From Marivita sp. (lineage in GTDB: Bacteria > Pseudomonadota > Alphaproteobacteria > Rhodobacterales > Rhodobacteraceae): a stretch of 64,000 nt of DNA. The notes under the pieces are model-generated. The model was not told the origin of the DNA, made no database searches, and worked only from the letters and a program-made list of their open reading frames with translations. How positions within the stretch are numbered: the first letter of the stretch is position 1; each line of letters opens with the position of its first letter. The stretch spans positions 124,001-188,000 of the forward strand of contig NZ_JAIPUT010000001.1 of the NCBI RefSeq assembly GCF_020055635.1. The letters are read 5' to 3'. A program made the position numbers and the translations under genes. Shown in pieces: positions 8,559-19,025 of this stretch.

Positions 8559-10481
8559 ATGGCAAAAGTGATTGGTATTGACCTCGGGACAACCAACAGC
8601 TGCGTCGCGATCATGGACGGCTCTCAGCCGCGCGTGATTGAAAATGCCGAAGGCGCACGCACAACACCGTCCATCGTGGCATTCACCGACGACGAACGCC
8701 TCGTCGGGCAGCCGGCAAAACGCCAGGCTGTGACCAACCCGGAAAACACCGTCTTTGGTGTCAAGCGTCTGATCGGTCGTCGCAACGATGACCCGGATCT
8801 GGCCAAGGACCGCAAGAACATGCCGTTCGAGGTGATCGACGGCGGCAATGGCGACGCATGGGTGCGCGCCAAGGGTGACAAATACAGCCCGTCGCAGATT
8901 TCCGCGTTCATCCTGCAAAAGATGAAGGAAACCGCCGAATCCTATCTTGGCGAAGAAGTGACGCAGGCGGTCATCACCGTCCCGGCCTACTTCAACGACG
9001 CCCAGCGTCAGGCGACCAAGGACGCCGGCAAGATCGCCGGTCTCGAAGTGCTGCGGATCATCAACGAACCGACAGCCGCGGCGCTGGCCTACGGCCTCGA
9101 CAAGAAGGAATCGCGCACCATCGCGGTCTATGACCTTGGTGGCGGTACGTTCGACGTGACCATCCTCGAGATCGACGACGGTCTCTTCGAAGTGAAATCC
9201 ACCAACGGCGACACGTTCCTTGGTGGTGAAGACTTCGACATGCGGATCGTCAACTACCTTGCTGACGAGTTCAAGAAAGAGAACGGCGTCGACCTGACCC
9301 AGGACAAGATGGCGCTCCAGCGTCTCAAGGAAGCTGCGGAAAAGGCCAAGATCGAACTCAGCTCCTCGAGCCAGACCGAAATCAACCAGCCGTTCATTTC
9401 CATGGACGGAAAAAGCGGCCAGCCGCTGCACCTGGTGATGAAGCTGACCCGCGCCAAGCTGGAAAGCCTTGTCGGCGATCTGATCAAGGCGTCGATGAAG
9501 CCCTGTGGTGCCGCACTGAAAGACGCGGGCCTCTCGACCTCGGACATCGACGAAGTCGTGCTGGTCGGTGGCATGACCCGCATGCCGCGCGTCGTCGAGG
9601 AAGTGACCAAATTCTTCGGCAAGGAGCCGCACAAGGGTGTGAACCCGGACGAGGTTGTGGCGCTTGGCGCGGCCATTCAGGCTGGCGTTCTGCAAGGTGA
9701 CGTCAAGGACGTCGTCCTTCTCGACGTGACCCCGCTGTCGCTGGGCATCGAAACGCTGGGTGGCGTGTTCACCCGCCTGATCGACCGCAACACGACGATC
9801 CCGACCAAGAAGTCGCAGATCTTCTCGACCGCCGAAGACAACCAGAACGCCGTGACGATCCGGGTCTTCCAGGGTGAACGCGAGATGGCGTCCGACAACA
9901 AGATGCTCGGTCAGTTCAATCTCGAGAACATCCCGCCGGCCCCGCGCGGCATGCCGCAGATCGAGGTGACGTTCGACATCGACGCCAACGGCATCGTCTC
10001 CGTGTCCGCCAAGGACAAGGGCACCGGCAAGGAGCAGAAGATCACCATCCAGGCATCCGGCGGTCTGTCCGACGAGGATATCGAGAAGATGGTGCAGGAC
10101 GCAGAGGCCAACGCGGAATCCGACAAGGAACGCCGCGAAATGGTCGAGGCCCGCAACCAGGCCGAGAGCCTCATCCATTCGACCGAAAAGTCGGTGGAAG
10201 AGCATGGCGACAAGGTCGACCCGACCACCGTCGAGGCGATCGAACTGGCCATTGCCGCGCTCAAGGACGATCTGGAAGACGACAAGGTCACAGCCGACAA
10301 GATCAAGTCGGGCATCCAGAACGTGACCGAAGCGGCGATGAAGCTGGGCGAGGCGATCTACAAGGCGCAAGCCGACGAGGGCGAATCCGAACCCTCCGCC
10401 GCCGACTCGCAGGGCGGCAATGACGATGACACCATCGTCGATGCCGATTTCGAAGATCTCGACGACAACAAGCGCGCCTGA
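8559..10481 (+). CDS. dnaK: Molecular chaperone DnaK (Hsp70)
   Basis: 640 codons, standard DnaK length. ATP-driven chaperone for nascent, exported and stress-denatured proteins. The start is the ATG giving [20 protein letters not shown], with AAGGGA about 8 bases upstream; an ATG six codons earlier is in frame but overlaps that Shine-Dalgarno. Visible signatures are the N-terminal phosphate loop [23 protein letters not shown], the [12 protein letters not shown] motif, the substrate-domain start [17 protein letters not shown] and an acidic C-terminal tail. dnaJ follows 77 bases later. Confidence 0.99.
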   Translation: MAKVIGIDLGTTNSCVAIMDGSQPRVIENAEGARTTPSIVAFTDDERLVGQPAKRQAVTNPENTVFGVKRLIGRRNDDPDLAKDRKNMPFEVIDGGNGDAWVRAKGDKYSPSQISAFILQKMKETAESYLGEEVTQAVITVPAYFNDAQRQATKDAGKIAGLEVLRIINEPTAAALAYGLDKKESRTIAVYDLGGGTFDVTILEIDDGLFEVKSTNGDTFLGGEDFDMRIVNYLADEFKKENGVDLTQDKMALQRLKEAAEKAKIELSSSSQTEINQPFISMDGKSGQPLHLVMKLTRAKLESLVGDLIKASMKPCGAALKDAGLSTSDIDEVVLVGGMTRMPRVVEEVTKFFGKEPHKGVNPDEVVALGAAIQAGVLQGDVKDVVLLDVTPLSLGIETLGGVFTRLIDRNTTIPTKKSQIFSTAEDNQNAVTIRVFQGEREMASDNKMLGQFNLENIPPAPRGMPQIEVTFDIDANGIVSVSAKDKGTGKEQKITIQASGGLSDEDIEKMVQDAEANAESDKERREMVEARNQAESLIHSTEKSVEEHGDKVDPTTVEAIELAIAALKDDLEDDKVTADKIKSGIQNVTEAAMKLGEAIYKAQADEGESEPSAADSQGGNDDDTIVDADFEDLDDNKRA

Positions 10482-10503
10482 CGCTTGTTGGGCGGAACCG
10501 ATA

Positions 10504-10534
10504 AGGGGCCGGTCCGGACACCGGGCCGGCCTCT
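10504..10534 (+). terminator. dnaK-dnaJ intergenic stem-loop
   Basis: AGGGGCCGG (10504-10512) pairs with CCGGCCTCT (10526-10534) with one G-U, leaving a 13-base loop, between dnaK and dnaJ. There is no T-run, so it is more likely an mRNA-stabilising, processing or partial-attenuation hairpin that lowers dnaJ relative to dnaK than a full terminator. Confidence 0.45.
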
Positions 10535-10558
10535 TGCGTTCCGGTGAAGGAGGGCATG

Positions 10559-11713
10559 ATGTCCAAACGTGACTATTACGATGTGCTCGGCCTGTCCAAA
10601 GGCGCTTCGGCGGATGAGATCAAGAAAGCCTATCGCGCAAAGGCGAAAGAATTTCACCCCGACCGCAACTCGGACAATCCGGAGGCCGAGAACCAGTTCA
10701 AGGAAGCGAACGAAGCTTACGAGGTCCTCAAGGACGCCGACAAGAAGGCGGCCTATGACCGCTATGGCCACGCGGCTTTCGAAGGCGGCATGGGCGGCGG
10801 CGGACGGCCCGGCGGCTTTGGCGGAGCGGCGGGGCAGGGCGACTTTGCCAGCGCCTTCTCTGACGTGTTCGACGACCTCTTCGGTGATTTCATGGGTGGC
10901 CAGCGCGGCGGTGGACGCCAGCGCGCGTCTCGCGGTGCCGATCTGCGCTACAACCTGCGGATCACGCTCGAAGACGCCTACGCGGGCTTGCAGAAGACCA
11001 TCCAGGTCCCGACCTCCGTGCAATGCGGGGCCTGTTCGGGTTCCGGTGCCGAGGGCGGCGCAGAACCCACGACCTGTCCGACCTGCTCGGGCATGGGCAA
11101 GGTCCGCGCGACCCAGGGCTTCTTTACTGTCGAACGCACCTGCCCGACCTGCTCGGGCCTGGGCCAGACGATCAAGAACCCCTGCAAACAATGCGGCGGG
11201 GCCGGTCGCGTCCAGAAGGACCGCGCGCTGTCGGTGAACATCCCGAAAGGTGTGGAAACCGGAACCCGCATTCGTCTGGCCGGCGAAGGCGAAGCCGGCC
11301 TGCGCGGTGGCCCGCCGGGCGATCTCTACATCTTCATCGAAGTGACCCGGCACGAGCTTTTCGAACGTGACGGCGCACACCTGCATTGCCGTGTGCCCGT
11401 GTCGATGGCGGTGGCCGCCCTTGGCGGCAATATCGAGGTCCCGTCGATCGACGGTGGCCGCAGCCGCGTCGCCATCCCCGCAGGCAGCCAGTCGGGACGC
11501 CAGATGCGTCTGCGCGGCAAGGGCATGCCCGCCCTGCGCGGTCAGGGACAAGGCGACATGTTCATCGAACTGGCGGTCGAAACGCCCGTCAACCTGACCG
11601 CGAAACAGAAAGAGCTTCTGCGCGAGTTCGAAGATCTCAGCGAAGACAACAACCCGGAATCAAAGAGCTTTTTCAAATCGGTAAAAGGCTTCTGGGATTC
11701 CATGAAAGGCTGA
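10559..11713 (+). CDS. dnaJ: Co-chaperone DnaJ (Hsp40)
   Basis: 384 codons. Stimulates DnaK ATPase and delivers substrates. The J domain carries HPD at 33-35; a Gly/Phe-rich linker follows (about 78-115); four zinc-finger repeats of the CxxCxGxG type are visible ([32 protein letters not shown]); then come the two client-binding beta domains. AAGGAGG at 10547-10553 sits 5 bases before this ATG; the ATG directly before it (10556) would add one Met. Type I DnaJ, complete. Confidence 0.98.
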   Translation: MSKRDYYDVLGLSKGASADEIKKAYRAKAKEFHPDRNSDNPEAENQFKEANEAYEVLKDADKKAAYDRYGHAAFEGGMGGGGRPGGFGGAAGQGDFASAFSDVFDDLFGDFMGGQRGGGRQRASRGADLRYNLRITLEDAYAGLQKTIQVPTSVQCGACSGSGAEGGAEPTTCPTCSGMGKVRATQGFFTVERTCPTCSGLGQTIKNPCKQCGGAGRVQKDRALSVNIPKGVETGTRIRLAGEGEAGLRGGPPGDLYIFIEVTRHELFERDGAHLHCRVPVSMAVAALGGNIEVPSIDGGRSRVAIPAGSQSGRQMRLRGKGMPALRGQGQGDMFIELAVETPVNLTAKQKELLREFEDLSEDNNPESKSFFKSVKGFWDSMKG

Positions 11714-11719
11714 CACGCC

Positions 11720-11757
11720 GCACGCGCCCCGAACCTGGTCCGGGGCGCGTGCCTTTC
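11720..11757 (+). terminator. Terminator-like hairpin after dnaJ
   Basis: A perfect 12-bp stem, GCACGCGCCCCG (11720-11731) with CGGGGCGCGTGC (11741-11752), and a 9-base loop, 7 bases after the dnaJ stop, followed by CTTTC. The stem is strong but the T-run is short. Confidence 0.65.
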
Positions 11758-11798
11758 ACCGCCGCGATGCGACGGTCTTAGCGTTTCCTTAAGGGTTG

Positions 11799-12593
11799 AT
11801 GCGCCATCCTCCCCGAATGACGCTGTCCCGATCTCCTCAACCCTCTCTCTTCGAAGCGGCCGCAATGGCCCCTGCGCCACCGGCAACGACCCCGATAGCG
11901 GTCTCTGCCAAACCGAAACAGCCCTCTTACATCACCGGTCATCGGAAACGCCTGCGCGACCGGTTCCGTGTCGGCGGGGCCGATCCGTTGCCGGATTACG
12001 AATTGCTCGAACTGCTGCTCTTCCGCAGTCTGAAGAACGGCGATGTGAAACCCGTGGCGCATCGCCTGATCCAAACCTTCGGGGATTTCAACCGCGTGAT
12101 CTCGGCCCCGATCGAACGGCTGAAAAAGGTCGAAGGCGTCGGTCCCGAAGTGGCGCTCGATCTCAAGCTGGTCGAGGCGTCGGCGCATCGCCTGTCGCAA
12201 GGCAAGGTGCTCAGGCGCCCGGTGCTCTCCAGCTGGGGGGCGTTGCTTGATTATTGTCGCGTGGCGATGGCCCACCGCGAGACCGAACAGTTCCGCATCC
12301 TGTTCCTTGACCGCAAGAACGTGCTGATCGCCGATGAAATGCAGGCCAGGGGCACGGTTGATCATGTCCCGGTCTACCCGCGCGAAGTCATCAAGCGGGC
12401 GCTTGATCTCAACGCATCCGCGCTGATCCTCGTGCACAATCACCCCTCCGGCGATCCGACGCCCTCGACCGCCGATATCGCCATGACCGAAGAGGTTGCC
12501 CGCGCCTGCGCAGCCGTGGGCATCACCATTCACGACCACCTGATCGTCGGCAAATCGAAGGAAGTCAGCTTCAAATCCGAAGGCTACCTGTAA
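11799..12593 (+). CDS. radC: RadC family JAMM-domain protein
   Basis: 264 codons. The N-terminal part holds helix-hairpin-helix-like DNA-binding motifs (YELLELLLF, KKVEGVGPEVALDLK); the C-terminal part is the MPN/JAMM metalloprotease-like domain with HNHPSGDPTPSTAD, the zinc-binding signature. The historical DNA-repair role of RadC is doubtful and its biochemical activity is not settled. The start is ambiguous: this ATG lies just after AAGGG, and another ATG at 11817 is in frame; residues up to about 40 are low-complexity and poorly informative. Complete. Confidence 0.9.
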   Translation: MRHPPRMTLSRSPQPSLFEAAAMAPAPPATTPIAVSAKPKQPSYITGHRKRLRDRFRVGGADPLPDYELLELLLFRSLKNGDVKPVAHRLIQTFGDFNRVISAPIERLKKVEGVGPEVALDLKLVEASAHRLSQGKVLRRPVLSSWGALLDYCRVAMAHRETEQFRILFLDRKNVLIADEMQARGTVDHVPVYPREVIKRALDLNASALILVHNHPSGDPTPSTADIAMTEEVARACAAVGITIHDHLIVGKSKEVSFKSEGYL

Positions 12594-12620
12594 ACCGGCG
12601 CGTCATTGCCTCGCCGGGCA

Positions 12621-14192
12621 CTACCGTACCCACACCTCGACCCGCCGATTGACCTGGCGGCCCCATCGCGTGTCGTCGCAGGCCATCGGCATCGCCTCTC
12701 CGAACGCATCGGTGGACAGCCGCACCTGGGACAGGCTCGATGCCTCGACTGCCGCTTCGACCGCCTGCTTGACCGCCTGCGCGCGTTGCAGGGCGATCCG
12801 CTGATTTCCCTCGGCCGGGCCGACGCCATCGGAAAACCCGACGAACACCATGTCCCGCCCGTCATAGATCCCGGCCTCCATGGCGCCGGCAAGGTGCTGC
12901 ACATTCGACCGCGATTGCGCGTCCAGCCGCGCCGCGCCCGGTTCGAACCGGAACGACGTCGACAGGCGGCGTCGGGGCGACAGCGTCTCAACCATCCGCT
13001 TGAGCGCATCCAGACCGGGGTCTCCCTCGGCCACCGCGACGGCGTTGGCAACGCGATCGCCCTGCGCGTTTAACGCGATCTCTTCTGGCGCCTGATCCAC
13101 GAACCCGGCCCGCCGCGTGATGATCTGCGCCGGTCCGGTCCGCGTGTAGGTCAGAAACTCGCGCGCCAGCTTGGGCAGCCGACGCGCCGGAATGTACAGG
13201 AACATCGGCGCGGTCAGCGGGTAATCCTCGGTCTTGATCGTCAGCCGGTTGGCCCGAAGCTGAAACCCGCACGGACCGCTCAGCGCAAGCGCCTTGCTGT
13301 TGCCGATCTCCGAAAAGCTGGCCACACCGATGGCAAGCTGATCCCGCGCCACCGCCCGCGACAGGGACGCGTTGTCGGCATGGCGGGTGACACTCTCCAT
13401 CAGCGCCAGCCGGGCAGGCCGCAGCACCCGGTCCTCGACCGCCTGGGCGATGCCGGATTGCGCGTCGCGCAGATGGACCGAGATCGGCGCATCCGGTCCA
13501 CCCAGCGTGCGCCAATTAGCGATCTCGCCGGACAGCACGCGCGCGAGGTCCGACACCGACAGGGCCGAGACCGGGTTGGTCGGCGACACGATCACCGTCA
13601 TCGCATCCAGCGCCAGCACACGGCTCCGGTTCACGTCATCCAGCTCACCCAGCCCGACCTCGCGCGCCAGCGCCAGTTCGCCGGGCCGGATCTCGCGCAG
13701 CGCCATGACCAGATCGGCCTCGTCAGCCAGAAGATCGGCAAAGCCCTCATCGGTGCTGGACACGCGGAACCGGAAGCGGCCAACCACCGTCGCCGGGTCC
13801 GTCCCGGTCGCGGGCTGGCTCAGCACATAGGTGAAATGCGTCTCGTCGTCCTTCAGCCTTTCTGCGGTCAGCCCATTCTGAAGCGCGAACCCCTCGACCA
13901 GCGCGGGTATCAGCACCTCGCCGATGGTCGAGGAGCCGGAGATCGAAAGCTCGGCGACGTAATCGGTCAGCGACGGGCATCCCGGCCCCTCGCAAAGCAC
14001 GCCCGACCCGTCGACGGTCAGTTCGCCATACCGGGTCTCGACCCGGTAAAACTCGCCGTCAAAACCAAGAAGTGTGCCCGACAGCTCGATCGCGCCATCG
14101 CGCGACCGCAGCGTGACGTCATCCGCCGAGGCCGAGGCTCCGGTAAACGCAAGGAAAAGTGCGGCCCAAAGCACCGCACGAAGATGTCGCAT
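12621..14192 (-). CDS. Secreted PstS-like substrate-binding domain fused to OmpA domain
   Basis: 523 codons from the ATG giving MRHLRAVLWA with a signal peptide cut near ASA-D (about residue 23). Residues ~75-375 resemble periplasmic phosphate-binding (PBP-like 2) proteins: ISGSSTIGEVLIPALVEGF, the ALDAMTVIVSPTNPVSALS segment and the FLYIPARRLPKLAREFLTY C-lobe. Residues ~405-523 are an OmpA-type peptidoglycan-binding domain (FVGFSDGVGPAEGNQRIALQ, WGRQVNRRVEVWV). This ties a ligand-binding module to the cell wall. No pst transporter genes are near; the neighbour 23 bases upstream is another envelope protein, likely the same operon. Ligand unknown. Confidence 0.8.
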   Translation of the reverse strand: MRHLRAVLWAALFLAFTGASASADDVTLRSRDGAIELSGTLLGFDGEFYRVETRYGELTVDGSGVLCEGPGCPSLTDYVAELSISGSSTIGEVLIPALVEGFALQNGLTAERLKDDETHFTYVLSQPATGTDPATVVGRFRFRVSSTDEGFADLLADEADLVMALREIRPGELALAREVGLGELDDVNRSRVLALDAMTVIVSPTNPVSALSVSDLARVLSGEIANWRTLGGPDAPISVHLRDAQSGIAQAVEDRVLRPARLALMESVTRHADNASLSRAVARDQLAIGVASFSEIGNSKALALSGPCGFQLRANRLTIKTEDYPLTAPMFLYIPARRLPKLAREFLTYTRTGPAQIITRRAGFVDQAPEEIALNAQGDRVANAVAVAEGDPGLDALKRMVETLSPRRRLSTSFRFEPGAARLDAQSRSNVQHLAGAMEAGIYDGRDMVFVGFSDGVGPAEGNQRIALQRAQAVKQAVEAAVEASSLSQVRLSTDAFGEAMPMACDDTRWGRQVNRRVEVWVR

Positions 14193-14215
14193 GAAAAAGC
14201 CTTCAGCCCGCTCGC

Positions 14216-15178
14216 CTAGTTTGCGGCGATTGTCAGGTCTTCGACAATATTTTTCAACATCAGGAAATCGCCCACGGCGTCGCAGCCGGGAATGTCGACG
14301 GTCAATTCCTTCGACACAAGCGGCTTGCCGTTGCGCAACTCGAGAGTCTGCGCCTCGACGACCTGTTCGCAATTCGTCGCCAGGATTTCCGCCTCGACGG
14401 TCAGGGCCACGGTGCCGGACGTGTCGGTCATGCCGGATGGAAAGGTATATACCTCGGCCAGAAGCGCGCCGGGTGCATCCGTCGTCCCGAGGCGCGTCAG
14501 GAAGCCACCCTCACCGGTTGCGGCATGCGCGGGGTCTTCGGCCGCACCCTGCCAGACATGGCCTTCCGAGAAATACTGCGCATCGAATTCGCGGGCGTGC
14601 AGTTGCAGCCCTGCATCGCCGCGCCACTGGATCGCGACGCGGTCATAAAACGGAACCGACGTCACGGTCGCATGGGCCAACGCGCCCGCGCCATCCAAGA
14701 AGGACGCGATGACAAGCGCATCTTCGGCCAGGGCGGGCACCTCCAGCGTCAGGCTGCCATCCGGCTGCATCATCTCGGTGAACATCAGCCCGTTGTGATG
14801 CAACGTCACCCGTTCGCTGCCGTGGCACGGCGCGTTGAGCGTCACCGACATCATCGCGCCCGCGACCGGGGTCGCGGTCATGTCGATCTCGCAGTCAAAG
14901 CCGGTTTCTGCCGGCGCGGTCGGAAGCTCGATCGGGGTGTCTTCCTCCGACGTGAAGGCGTTGCTGACCACGGATCCCGGAAGCGGCTCCGTCATCGGAC
15001 GGTCCTGCGGGATCTCGACGCGTGGCGAGGACGAGACTTCCTGAACATCGGAAAACGTCAGCGGCCCTTCAACCCTTTGCGGTGATCCGGACCAAGGTCC
15101 GTACTGCATGACGGCCCCGATCCCAAGCGCTGCGCACAGTGTTCCGGCGGCGACAAGGATGGATGCTTTGCGGTCCAT
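14216..15178 (-). CDS. Membrane-anchored or secreted protein of unknown function
   Basis: 320 codons from the ATG giving MDRKASILVAAGTLCAALGI, which starts an N-terminal hydrophobic anchor or uncleaved signal (about residues 6-25). The rest is predicted extracytoplasmic and beta-rich, with Cys pairs near residues 93/115 and towards the C-terminus. No catalytic motif is recognisable. It lies between secA (upstream on the same strand) and the PstS/OmpA fusion gene; location beside secA is suggestive of envelope function but nothing more can be said from sequence. Confidence 0.65.
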   Translation of the reverse strand: MDRKASILVAAGTLCAALGIGAVMQYGPWSGSPQRVEGPLTFSDVQEVSSSPRVEIPQDRPMTEPLPGSVVSNAFTSEEDTPIELPTAPAETGFDCEIDMTATPVAGAMMSVTLNAPCHGSERVTLHHNGLMFTEMMQPDGSLTLEVPALAEDALVIASFLDGAGALAHATVTSVPFYDRVAIQWRGDAGLQLHAREFDAQYFSEGHVWQGAAEDPAHAATGEGGFLTRLGTTDAPGALLAEVYTFPSGMTDTSGTVALTVEAEILATNCEQVVEAQTLELRNGKPLVSKELTVDIPGCDAVGDFLMLKNIVEDLTIAAN

Positions 15179-15284
15179 GGCAGACTCCCGATGCGTTGGC
15201 TGCATCGGTGTGTCTGCCAGAGGATTCTGGTGGGGCTAGGGCGCGGATTGGACCACTTTGCGTCCGCTTTGTGTCGGTTCCGCC

Positions 15285-17996
15285 TTATGCCAGCCGGCCA
15301 TGGCAATGCTTGAATTTCTTGCCCGATCCACAGGGGCACGGATCGTTGCGACCGGGGTTGCCCCATGTCGTCGGATCGGCCTCGTCAAAGCCCTCTGCGG
15401 CCGCTTCGGGATGCCCGGGCGCCGGGCCTTCCTCGGCGGTGGCCGTTTCTGCCGCCTTCGACATCGCGGCCTGCTGGGCGGCCAGCTGCTGCAACATGGC
15501 CTTCTGTTCTTCTTCCGACATCGGACGGACCTGGCCAAGCTGTTTACTGACATCTTCGCGCAGGCTGTCGAGCATCGATTCGAACAGCTGAAACGCCTCG
15601 GACTTGTATTCGTTCAGCGGGTCGCGCTGGGCATAGCCCCGGAACCCCACGACAGACCGCAGATGTTCGAGCGTCAGCAGATGTTCGCGCCATTTGCTGT
15701 CGATGGTCTGAAGCAGCACCTGCTTTTCGATCTGGCGCATCGTGTCGGGACCAAAGGCTTCGGCCTTCTTCGCCATCATGTCGTCCGACGCCTCTTCGAG
15801 GCGCTCGCGGATCAGATCGGCATCGACACCTTCCTCGTCGCCCCATGCCACAACCGGCGCGTCCACGCCGATCTGGTCCTTGACCGCGGTCTGAAGACCG
15901 TCGGTGTCCCACTGATCGGCATAGCTCTTGGGCGGAATATGGGTGTGGACCAGATCGTCGATCACCTGGTGGCGCATGTCCTGCGTGATGTCGGACAGGT
16001 CCTGCGCTTCCATGATCTCGCGGCGCTGGCTGAAGATCACCTTGCGCTGGTCATTCATCACGTCGTCGAATTTCAGAAGCTGCTTGCGGATGTCGAAGTT
16101 ACGACCCTCGACCTTGGCCTGGGCGCGCTCCAGCGACTTGTTCACCCACGGGTGCACGATCGCCTCGCCTTCCTTCATGCCCAGCGTCGACAGCACCTTG
16201 TCCAGACGCTCGGACCCGAAGATCCGCATCAGGTCATCGTCCAGCGACAGGAAGAACGACGACCGTCCCGGATCGCCCTGACGCCCCGACCGGCCGCGCA
16301 GCTGGTTGTCGATGCGGCGGCTTTCGTGCCGTTCGGTGGCCAGCACATAGAGGCCCCCGGCCTCGATCACGGCCTTTTCGTCGGCCTCGTGCTCGTGTTC
16401 GATCCGCGCGCGAATCTCTTCCGGATCGGCTTCGGGATCAGCGGCAATCGCCTCCATGATCTTGAACTCGACATTGCCGCCAAGCTTGATGTCGGTGCCC
16501 CGGCCAGCCATGTTCGTCGCGATGGTCACCGCGCCCAGCTTGCCGGCATCCGCCACGATCTGCGCTTCCTGCTCGTGCTGGCGTGCGTTCAGAACGTTGT
16601 GCTTCAGTCCCGCCTGGGTCAGAAGCTGGCTCAACATCTCGGATTTTTCGATCGACGTGGTGCCGACGAGGACCGGCTGGCCCTTCTCATGCGCCGCCTT
16701 GATCTCGGCGACGATGGCGTCGTATTTTTCCTGCGCCGTGCGGTAGACCTTATCGTCCTCGTCGATCCGCGCGATGGTGCGGTTGGTCGGCACTTCGACC
16801 ACGCCAAGGCCATAGATCTCGGCGAATTCCGCAGCCTCGGTCACCGCCGTCCCGGTCATGCCCGACAGCTTTTCGTAAAGCCGGAAATAGTTCTGGAACG
16901 TCACGCTGGCGAGCGTCACGTTCTCGGGCTGGATCTTGCAGCCTTCCTTGGCCTCGATCGCCTGGTGCAACCCTTCGGACAGACGGCGCCCCTGCATCAT
17001 CCGCCCGGTGAATTCGTCGATCAGCACGACCTCGCCGTCGCGGACGATATAGTCCTTGTCCCGCTGGAACAGTTTGTGCGCCCGCAGGCCCTGGTTGACA
17101 TGGTGGATCAGCGTGGTGCTTTCGGGGTCATAGAGCGACTGCCCCTCGGGAAGCTGACCCAGCTCAAGCAGCGTCTGCTCGAGAAACTCGTTACCCTCGT
17201 CGGTGAAGGTCACGTTGCGGGTCTTTTCATCCAGCGAGTAATGCTCTTCCGTCAATGACGGAATGACCTTGTCGATGGCGACGTAAAGCTCGCTGCGGTC
17301 CTGCGCCGGTCCCGAGATGATCAGCGGGGTCCGCGCCTCGTCGATCAGGATCGAATCGACCTCGTCCACGATGGCGAAGAAATGGTCGCGCTGATACATC
17401 TGGTTCAGCTCGGATTTCATGTTGTCGCGCAGGTAATCGAAGCCCAGTTCGTTGTTCGTCGCATAGGTGATGTCGCTGGCATAGGCGGCCTGCTTTTCCG
17501 CATCCGGCTGCCGCGGATAGACGACGCCGGTGCTCAGACCAAGCGCGCCATAGACCTTGCTCATCCATTCGCTGTCGCGCTTGGCGAGGTAATCGTTGAC
17601 CGTCACGATATGCACGCCGCGCCCGGTGAGCGCGTTCAGATAGGCCGGGAAAGTCGCGACCAGCGTCTTGCCTTCGCCGGTCTTCATTTCCGAGATATTG
17701 CCCTGGTGCAGGAAGATCCCGCCCATCAACTGCACGTCGAAGGCCCGCAGACCCAGCGCGCGCTTGGCGGCTTCGCGGCAATTGGCGAATGCCTCGGGCA
17801 GCAGGTCGTCAAGCGTTTCGCCCTTGGTGTGGCGCGCCTTGAGTTCTGCCGTCTTTTCGATCAGCTGGGCATCGTCCAGCTTTTCGAACTCCGCCTCGAG
17901 TGCGTTGATCTTTTCGACCAGCGGGCGTGTCGCCTTCACCTTGCGGTCGTTCGGCGTTCCGAACACCTTGCGCGCGACTTTACCTAATCCCAGCAT
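15285..17996 (-). CDS. secA: Preprotein translocase ATPase SecA
   Basis: 903 codons. Motor that pushes preproteins through SecYEG. Start chosen at the ATG giving [13 protein letters not shown], the family N-terminus. Walker A MKTGEGKT lies at about 104-111, the Walker B region [14 protein letters not shown] near 210, the SAT-like and helicase motifs [11 protein letters not shown] and [12 protein letters not shown] follow, and the C-terminal SEC-C zinc motif [12 protein letters not shown] is at 887-898, used for SecB/phospholipid contact. Complete and typical; a good promoter lies upstream. Confidence 0.98.
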   Translation of the reverse strand: MLGLGKVARKVFGTPNDRKVKATRPLVEKINALEAEFEKLDDAQLIEKTAELKARHTKGETLDDLLPEAFANCREAAKRALGLRAFDVQLMGGIFLHQGNISEMKTGEGKTLVATFPAYLNALTGRGVHIVTVNDYLAKRDSEWMSKVYGALGLSTGVVYPRQPDAEKQAAYASDITYATNNELGFDYLRDNMKSELNQMYQRDHFFAIVDEVDSILIDEARTPLIISGPAQDRSELYVAIDKVIPSLTEEHYSLDEKTRNVTFTDEGNEFLEQTLLELGQLPEGQSLYDPESTTLIHHVNQGLRAHKLFQRDKDYIVRDGEVVLIDEFTGRMMQGRRLSEGLHQAIEAKEGCKIQPENVTLASVTFQNYFRLYEKLSGMTGTAVTEAAEFAEIYGLGVVEVPTNRTIARIDEDDKVYRTAQEKYDAIVAEIKAAHEKGQPVLVGTTSIEKSEMLSQLLTQAGLKHNVLNARQHEQEAQIVADAGKLGAVTIATNMAGRGTDIKLGGNVEFKIMEAIAADPEADPEEIRARIEHEHEADEKAVIEAGGLYVLATERHESRRIDNQLRGRSGRQGDPGRSSFFLSLDDDLMRIFGSERLDKVLSTLGMKEGEAIVHPWVNKSLERAQAKVEGRNFDIRKQLLKFDDVMNDQRKVIFSQRREIMEAQDLSDITQDMRHQVIDDLVHTHIPPKSYADQWDTDGLQTAVKDQIGVDAPVVAWGDEEGVDADLIRERLEEASDDMMAKKAEAFGPDTMRQIEKQVLLQTIDSKWREHLLTLEHLRSVVGFRGYAQRDPLNEYKSEAFQLFESMLDSLREDVSKQLGQVRPMSEEEQKAMLQQLAAQQAAMSKAAETATAEEGPAPGHPEAAAEGFDEADPTTWGNPGRNDPCPCGSGKKFKHCHGRLA

Positions 17997-18102
17997 GCAC
18001 TCACTTTCAGCTTTGACATCTTCGTGTGCGGCATCTGCTTGCCCGCCTCGCACACAGCCCATATGTCACAGGGGAACGACTGGCCTTGCAGAGCCTTGTG
18101 GC

Positions 18103-18131
18103 GATGTAAGGTCAGGGAAATACACTGTCAA
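18103..18131 (-). promoter_or_regulatory. Sigma-70 promoter of secA
   Basis: On the minus strand TTGACA (18131-18126), a 17-base spacer and TACATC (18108-18103) face secA with a leader of about 100 bases. On the plus strand the same segment offers a weaker TTGTGG-N17-AATACA pair for the divergent PpiC gene, so the two promoters would overlap. Confidence 0.55.
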
Positions 18132-18170
18132 TGTCGCCCCGTTGCGCGGGCGGCTCTGGAAGGAACAAAC

Positions 18171-19022
18171 ATGACGAATCTCATCACGAAAATGTCTGCA
18201 GGCGCGTTCGCCCTGATGCTGGCTCTTCCGGTTCAGGCGCAGGACACGCTGAGTGCCGACTCCGTGGTGGCCACGGTCAACGGCACAGAGATCACGCTGG
18301 GTCACATGCTGATGGTGCGGGCGTCGCTGCCGGACCAGTACCAGCAGCTTCCCGACGAAGTCCTGTGGGACGGCATTCTCGACCAGATCGTGCAGCAGAC
18401 CGTTCTCAGCCAGCAGGACGCAGCCGAAGAAACCCGCCGGATCGAGCTCGCGCTCGACAATGAACGGCGCGCTCTTCTGGCCGCCCAGGTCATCGAAGGC
18501 ATCGTCGATGACGCCGTGACGGATGAGGCCATCCAGGACTACTACAACGCCAACTATGTCGAAGGCGAAGCCACCGAGGAATACAACGCGTCACATATCC
18601 TGGTCGGATCGCAGGATGAAGCCGCCGAAATCATCGAAGTCCTCGAGGGCGGCGCGGATTTCGCCGAGGTTGCAGCCGCGGAATCGACCGGCCCGTCCGG
18701 CCCCAATGGTGGTCAGCTTGGCTGGTTCAGCGCGGGCATGATGGTTCCGGAATTCCAGACCGCCGTCGAAGATCTCGAGGTTGGTGAGCTGTCCGAACCT
18801 GTCGAGACCCAGTTCGGCTGGCACGTCATCAAGCTGAACGAAAAGCGCACCCAGCAGGCACCCGAGCTTGAAGCCGTGCGCGCGGAAATCGAAAATGCGC
18901 TCAGCCAAGAGGTCGTCACCCAGACGATCGAGGATCTGACCAGTTCCGCCGACGTCACGCGGACCGGCCCGGAAGAGGTCGACACGTCCGTCCTCAGCAA
19001 TCTCGATCTCCTGGAGGACTGA
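18171..19022 (+). CDS. Periplasmic PpiC-type (parvulin) peptidyl-prolyl isomerase
   Basis: 283 codons. Start at the ATG giving MTNLITKMSAGAFALMLALP, with GGAAGGA upstream and a signal peptide ending near VQA-Q (residue 23). A central parvulin domain starts at YNASHILVGSQDEAAEI (about 137) and continues through GPNGGQLGWFSAGMMVPEF to FGWHVIKLNEKR, the standard PpiC core; flanking helices resemble SurA/PrsA chaperone regions. It should help folding of exported proteins. Divergent from secA and 3 bases before argJ, so translation of argJ may be coupled to it. Confidence 0.9.
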   Translation: MTNLITKMSAGAFALMLALPVQAQDTLSADSVVATVNGTEITLGHMLMVRASLPDQYQQLPDEVLWDGILDQIVQQTVLSQQDAAEETRRIELALDNERRALLAAQVIEGIVDDAVTDEAIQDYYNANYVEGEATEEYNASHILVGSQDEAAEIIEVLEGGADFAEVAAAESTGPSGPNGGQLGWFSAGMMVPEFQTAVEDLEVGELSEPVETQFGWHVIKLNEKRTQQAPELEAVRAEIENALSQEVVTQTIEDLTSSADVTRTGPEEVDTSVLSNLDLLED

Positions 19023-19025
19023 CCC

